This document shows, piece after piece, positions 60,333 to 64,000 of a stretch of 64,000 bases of DNA. Position 1 is the stretch's first letter, and each line of letters begins with the position of its first letter. The stretch covers positions 2,728,598 through 2,792,597 of the forward strand of contig CP134874.1 in assembly GCA_037318855.1 (NCBI GenBank), read 5' to 3'. A program made the position numbers and the translations under genes. The notes under the pieces were generated by a model that was given only the letters and a program-made list of their open reading frames with translations, was not told the DNA's origin and did not search any database. Origin of the DNA: Candidatus Sedimenticola sp. (ex Thyasira tokunagai) (GTDB taxonomy: Bacteria; Pseudomonadota; Gammaproteobacteria; Chromatiales; Chromatiaceae).

Positions 60333-61394
60333 TCAAGTTACTACTGCAGCATCGTTTAAATCAGCCAGGTTAAGAGGGTATAGTTCTCGAACGATGTAAC
60401 GCTTCAAGCATCGGCTTATCTCTTTGGTCGATTTTCCTTCTGCCGTGCGACGAGCAACATAAGTTCGAGTGCGTGGATCGCTCCGCATGCGTACCATGGC
60501 AATGGTCCACAACGCATTATTGGCAGATCGACTACCTCCACGATTGAGGCGATGACGCACAGTCTTACCTGAAGATGCTTGCAGTGGGTTTACTCCACAC
60601 AGAGCTGCTAGAGCAGCTTCGCTATGTAGCCGTTCAGGATTGTCACCAGCGACTGACAGCAACGTCGCTGCTGTTTGTGGCCCAATGCCAAACTGTCGAC
60701 GTAACCGCTTTGCTGCGCTATTTGTTAAGTGCTCCAGTGTATCATCCAGATCTTTAAGTTCAGCTGTTAGGTACATCCACCGCCTGGCGAGTAGACGAAG
60801 TGTTGTAGCCAGCGTCTTTAGTGAAATTGTTTTACCGAGAGTCCGGAGATGCAAACAACCTTGAACACACTGTCCTGGATTCGACTTCCAAAGCCTAGCT
60901 CGTATATTCTCTGGAGCAGACACCAGCAATGAACGCAATTGATTAATCGTCTGTGTTCTCGCCTTTACCGCGCTCCGCCTTGCAACTGATGCGATACGCA
61001 TAGCCTCTGCAGCACCTGATTGTAACTTCGGAATAGACTGCGCTTTACCTGCCAGCACGGATCGAGCGGCACTCTCCGCATCCGTCGGATCCGATTTGCC
61101 ATAGAATCGTCGCATAGAACGATCAGGACGATTGATTTCCAGGACCTCTACCTCGTGTTCAGATAGGAATCTAGCAAGGCCTGCTCCATATGTTCCAGTA
61201 CCTTCTACTCCTGCGCGTGATAAATTGCCGAACGATGACGCCCATTTTAATAAGTGCTGATAGCCAGTGCCATTTGTTTCTATGGACAGTACATCAAGCA
61301 TTTTTCCATGACTGTCAATAATCACTCCCACATGCATGTCCAGATGCGTATCAACGCCAAGTATGACTTCACACTGTATCGATTGTTTACCCAT
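60333..61394 (-). CDS. IS110-family transposase, copy 1
   Basis: 353 residues from ATG 61394 (MGKQSIQCEVILGVDTHLDM), better placed than the upstream in-frame Met at 61454. The N-terminal DEDD RuvC-like domain: GVDTHLD, then VEGTGTYGAGLARFL, INRPDRSMRRFYGKSDPTDA. The C-terminal Transposase_20 domain with the Ser motif: IGPQTAATLLSVAGDNPERL, CGVNPLQASSGKTVRHRLNRGG. IS110 transposases use a bridge RNA to choose donor and target. Identical in protein to the second copy. Confidence 0.94.
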   Translation of the reverse strand: MGKQSIQCEVILGVDTHLDMHVGVIIDSHGKMLDVLSIETNGTGYQHLLKWASSFGNLSRAGVEGTGTYGAGLARFLSEHEVEVLEINRPDRSMRRFYGKSDPTDAESAARSVLAGKAQSIPKLQSGAAEAMRIASVARRSAVKARTQTINQLRSLLVSAPENIRARLWKSNPGQCVQGCLHLRTLGKTISLKTLATTLRLLARRWMYLTAELKDLDDTLEHLTNSAAKRLRRQFGIGPQTAATLLSVAGDNPERLHSEAALAALCGVNPLQASSGKTVRHRLNRGGSRSANNALWTIAMVRMRSDPRTRTYVARRTAEGKSTKEISRCLKRYIVRELYPLNLADLNDAAVVT

Positions 61395-61622
61395 TTCAAG
61401 TGCCCTCTGAAGGCCTAGATATTGATCACCAACCCACATTGCAGGACAGGACACTCAAGTTGCAGTACAAAGCTCCTATTAGGTCACAGGCAATGGGCCC
61501 GGAGATACTCGGGGAACGCCAGTATCCAACCGACAGGTCAACGCAAAGGCAGCTTCGCCAATCCCAGCACGGGTCAGGTTGGACTGGACATTCAATAGAA
61601 TTGTAGACTGAGTATCCCAGCA
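61395..61622 (-). ncRNA. IS110 upstream non-coding end, probable bridge RNA region, copy 1
   Basis: About 220 bp without a gene precede the transposase. In IS110-type elements this end encodes the bridge RNA. Its boundary is inferred from where the IS3 orfB sequence (GDCWD) resumes at about 61618. The secondary structure was not worked out; the assignment rests on family knowledge. Confidence 0.45.
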
Positions 61623-61639
61623 ATCCCCCTTCCTGCTCA

Positions 61640-62289
61640 TGCTGCCGTTAATACCATGAGCCTTCAGTAATCGCCGAAAAGCCTTGCTGGCGTACTGGAG
61701 ACCCACGATCCGAGTGGTGAATCAGTCCCGCTCTCGGTTTCCGACGCCAGATTGCCATTTGTAAGGCGTCACAGACAAGCTTGGCCTTCATCTGTGAACT
61801 CATGCTCCAGCCGACGACTTTACGTGAACACATATCAATCACTACCGCCAGATACAGCCAGCCTTCCTGTGTCCAGATATAGGTCACGTCTGCGGCATAG
61901 ACCTGATCCGACTGAGCAACATCAAATTTACGGTTGAGCCGGTTGTCAAAGACCGGCTGCTTGTGATTGCTGTTTGTCGTTACCTTGTGTTTCTTGCGCT
62001 GACGCGCCTGCACATTGGCCTCACGCATCAGATTTCTTGCCTTGTCCCGGCTCACTGGATAGCCCAGTACATTGAGGGCTTTCTTCATTCGGCGACTACC
62101 GTAGGTGTAGTCTGAGCTTTTGGCAATATCTACAACCCACTCCAGCATCTCTTGATGGACTGGATCATCCGGTCTGCTCTTCATTACCCTCTGGTACCGG
62201 TAATAGCCGTTACGGCTCACACCCAAAACCCGACACTGCAGGCCGATAGGGTAGGCATTCTTATGTTGGGTGATGAACGAGTATTTCAC
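61640..62289 (-). pseudogene. IS3-family transposase orfB, N-terminal and core part, frameshifted
   Basis: MKYSFITQHKNAYPIGLQCR, DVAQSDQVYAADVTYIWTQE (Asp), [12 protein letters not shown] (Asp). An extra C near 61707 (GTCTCCAGTACG instead of GTCTCAGTACG) breaks the frame before [19 protein letters not shown]. The second unit (63920-63950) lacks this extra base. The IS110 then splits the gene just before the Glu-containing NAVVESFFG. Confidence 0.87.
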
Positions 62290-62566
62290 TTCGTTTCTGC
62301 TGCAAAGAATGCCGTCGCTTTGACGTAGTCAAGGATTTTGTTACACCCAGTTAAGCCGCTTTCTTCAGCTCCAACAACTGCTGCTCAAAGTCATTAGGGC
62401 TCATATAGTCCAAGTATGAATGTAGGCGACGGCTGTTATAAAACATCGAAATATATTCCAGTATGTCCTGCTGGGCCTCATAACGTGTCTGGTAGCTTCG
62501 CCAATGCACTCGCTCCTGCTTCAAGCTGCCAAAGAAGCTTTCAACAACAGCGTTGACGCTCCTATG

Positions 62567-63628
62567 TCAAGTTACTACTGCAGCATCGTTTAAATCAGCC
62601 AGGTTAAGAGGGTATAGTTCTCGAACGATGTAACGCTTCAAGCATCGGCTTATCTCTTTGGTCGATTTTCCTTCTGCCGTGCGACGAGCAACATAAGTTC
62701 GAGTGCGTGGATCGCTCCGCATGCGTACCATGGCAATGGTCCACAACGCATTATTGGCAGATCGACTACCTCCACGATTGAGGCGATGACGCACAGTCTT
62801 ACCTGAAGATGCTTGCAGTGGGTTTACTCCACACAGAGCTGCTAGAGCAGCTTCGCTATGTAGCCGTTCAGGATTGTCACCAGCGACTGACAGCAACGTC
62901 GCTGCTGTTTGTGGCCCAATGCCAAACTGTCGACGTAACCGCTTTGCTGCGCTATTTGTTAAGTGCTCCAGTGTATCATCCAGATCTTTAAGTTCAGCTG
63001 TTAGGTACATCCACCGCCTGGCGAGTAGACGAAGTGTTGTAGCCAGCGTCTTTAGTGAAATTGTTTTACCGAGAGTCCGGAGATGCAAACAACCTTGAAC
63101 ACACTGTCCTGGATTCGACTTCCAAAGCCTAGCTCGTATATTCTCTGGAGCAGACACCAGCAATGAACGCAATTGATTAATCGTCTGTGTTCTCGCCTTT
63201 ACCGCGCTCCGCCTTGCAACTGATGCGATACGCATAGCCTCTGCAGCACCTGATTGTAACTTCGGAATAGACTGCGCTTTACCTGCCAGCACGGATCGAG
63301 CGGCACTCTCCGCATCCGTCGGATCCGATTTGCCATAGAATCGTCGCATAGAACGATCAGGACGATTGATTTCCAGGACCTCTACCTCGTGTTCAGATAG
63401 GAATCTAGCAAGGCCTGCTCCATATGTTCCAGTACCTTCTACTCCTGCGCGTGATAAATTGCCGAACGATGACGCCCATTTTAATAAGTGCTGATAGCCA
63501 GTGCCATTTGTTTCTATGGACAGTACATCAAGCATTTTTCCATGACTGTCAATAATCACTCCCACATGCATGTCCAGATGCGTATCAACGCCAAGTATGA
63601 CTTCACACTGTATCGATTGTTTACCCAT
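62567..63628 (-). CDS. IS110-family transposase, copy 2
   Basis: The same protein as copy 1, start ATG 63628, with GVDTHLD, DPTDAESAA and the C-terminal CGVNPLQASSGKT motifs intact. It is also inserted at the same site of the same IS3 orfB (between GACTGCTGGGA and AACGCTGTTG), as expected if the whole unit was duplicated rather than inserted twice. Confidence 0.94.
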   Translation of the reverse strand: MGKQSIQCEVILGVDTHLDMHVGVIIDSHGKMLDVLSIETNGTGYQHLLKWASSFGNLSRAGVEGTGTYGAGLARFLSEHEVEVLEINRPDRSMRRFYGKSDPTDAESAARSVLAGKAQSIPKLQSGAAEAMRIASVARRSAVKARTQTINQLRSLLVSAPENIRARLWKSNPGQCVQGCLHLRTLGKTISLKTLATTLRLLARRWMYLTAELKDLDDTLEHLTNSAAKRLRRQFGIGPQTAATLLSVAGDNPERLHSEAALAALCGVNPLQASSGKTVRHRLNRGGSRSANNALWTIAMVRMRSDPRTRTYVARRTAEGKSTKEISRCLKRYIVRELYPLNLADLNDAAVVT

Positions 63629-63856
63629 TTCAAGTGCCCTCTGAAGGCCTAGATATTGATCACCAACCCACATTGCAGGACAGGACACTCAAGTTGCAGT
63701 ACAAAGCTCCTATTAGGTCACAGGCAATGGGCCCGGAGATACTCGGGGAACGCCAGTATCCAACCGACAGGTCAACGCAAAGGCAGCTTCGCCAATCCCA
63801 GCACGGGTCCAGGTTGGACTGGACATTCAATAGAATTGTAGACTGAGTATCCCAGC
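63629..63856 (-). ncRNA. IS110 upstream non-coding end, probable bridge RNA region, copy 2
   Basis: Equivalent to 61395-61622, with one extra C near 63809 (GGGTCCAGG instead of GGGTCAGG). If this end encodes the bridge RNA, that base would differ between the two copies. Confidence 0.45.
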
Positions 63857-64000
63857 AATCCCCTTCCTGCTCATGCTGCCGTTAATACCATGAGCCTTCA
63901 GTAATCGCCGAAAAGCCTTGCTGGCGTACTGAGACCCACGATCCGAGTGGTGAATCAGTCCCGCTCTCGGTTTCCGACGCCAGATTGCCATTTGTAAGGC

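Larger units (their letters stand above)
60095..62333 (-). mobile_element. IS3 element interrupted by IS110, unit 1 of a tandem duplication
   Basis: The orfB C-terminus is at 60118-60330 (AVVESFFGSLKQERVHW; LHSYLDYMSPNDFEQQ), IS110 at about 60334-61622, the orfB N-terminal part at 61640-62289, and the orfA tail (ATAFFAAETK) at 62290-62318. A second unit of the same build starts at 62319 and runs beyond the window. The two units are almost identical over 1.6 kb, so the duplication is recent or an assembly collapse/expansion. Confidence 0.85.
62319..64000 (-). mobile_element. IS3 interrupted by IS110, unit 2 (runs past window end)
   Basis: Repeats 60095-61800 almost base for base, starting GACGTAGTCAAGG where unit 1 has GACGTGGTCAAGG. 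The IS3 orfB C-terminal part is at 62340-62563, IS110 at about 62568-63856, and orfB resumes to 64000. The orfB frame near 63930 lacks the extra C present in unit 1. Confidence 0.88.

Overview
This window reads as an accessory, heavily transposon-loaded stretch of a gammaproteobacterial chromosome. A complete-looking type II secretion system (T2SS) with proteobacterial gene content sits among large secreted proteins and an unusual density of insertion sequences (IS1380, IS1595, IS256, IS21, IS3, IS110, ISL3, IS66 and Tn3 remnants, group II introns). Some secreted proteins appear to carry animal-like domains (DM9-like, thrombospondin type 1-like). A host-associated bacterium, such as a chemosynthetic symbiont of an invertebrate, would fit, but that is inference; no rRNA or other marker gene is present.

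Layout. 1-576: start of an SpvB/RHS-type secreted protein (minus strand). About 577-1760: leader and an orphan CRISPR array with a type I-C-like repeat. 1990-8261: broken IS1380, resolvase, group II intron and IS66 pieces. 8277-13159: a secreted DM9-like protein gene broken by three insertions, then a secreted isochorismatase-like enzyme. 13163-15840: ISL3 end, group II intron, a 209-bp inverted-repeat element, IS3 fragment. 15841-26492: divergent T2SS operons gspGHIJKLM (minus) and gspCDEF (plus). 26780-28163: Tn3 and integrase fragments. 28324-42011 (minus): a PQQ-propeller/VCBS protein, then a likely operon of a cysteine-repeat protein, an RHS toxin and its immunity protein. 42480-47625: transposon cluster. 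47720-60000: three more secreted-protein genes, each split by insertion sequences. 60028-64000: a tandem duplication of IS3 carrying IS110.

The most striking signal is a family of about 285-301-bp elements present in at least thirteen full-length and several partial copies. Each starts CGCTG and ends ACTCRCTTA or ACTCTTG. They have no obvious open reading frame and fold into stems that covary between four sequence subfamilies. They insert seamlessly: no target duplication and, in most testable cases, no base lost. Removing them restores reading frames or matches an intact paralogue elsewhere in the window. In every copy with a readable 5' junction the fourth base upstream of the element is C. 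They lie within transposase genes, secreted-protein genes and inverted repeats, in both orientations. They look like mobile structured-RNA elements, perhaps comparable to HEARO/omega-RNA elements, but no IscB, TnpB or Y1 transposase gene is visible here.

Putting the insertions back out gives intact ancestral genes: a 1247-codon PQQ/VCBS protein, a 674-codon cysteine-repeat protein, a 1368-codon trypsin-like protease, a 112-codon secreted protein and a 312-codon TSP1-like protein (with one stop). Most carry signal peptides, so they are candidate substrates of the T2SS, although nothing in the sequence proves that link.
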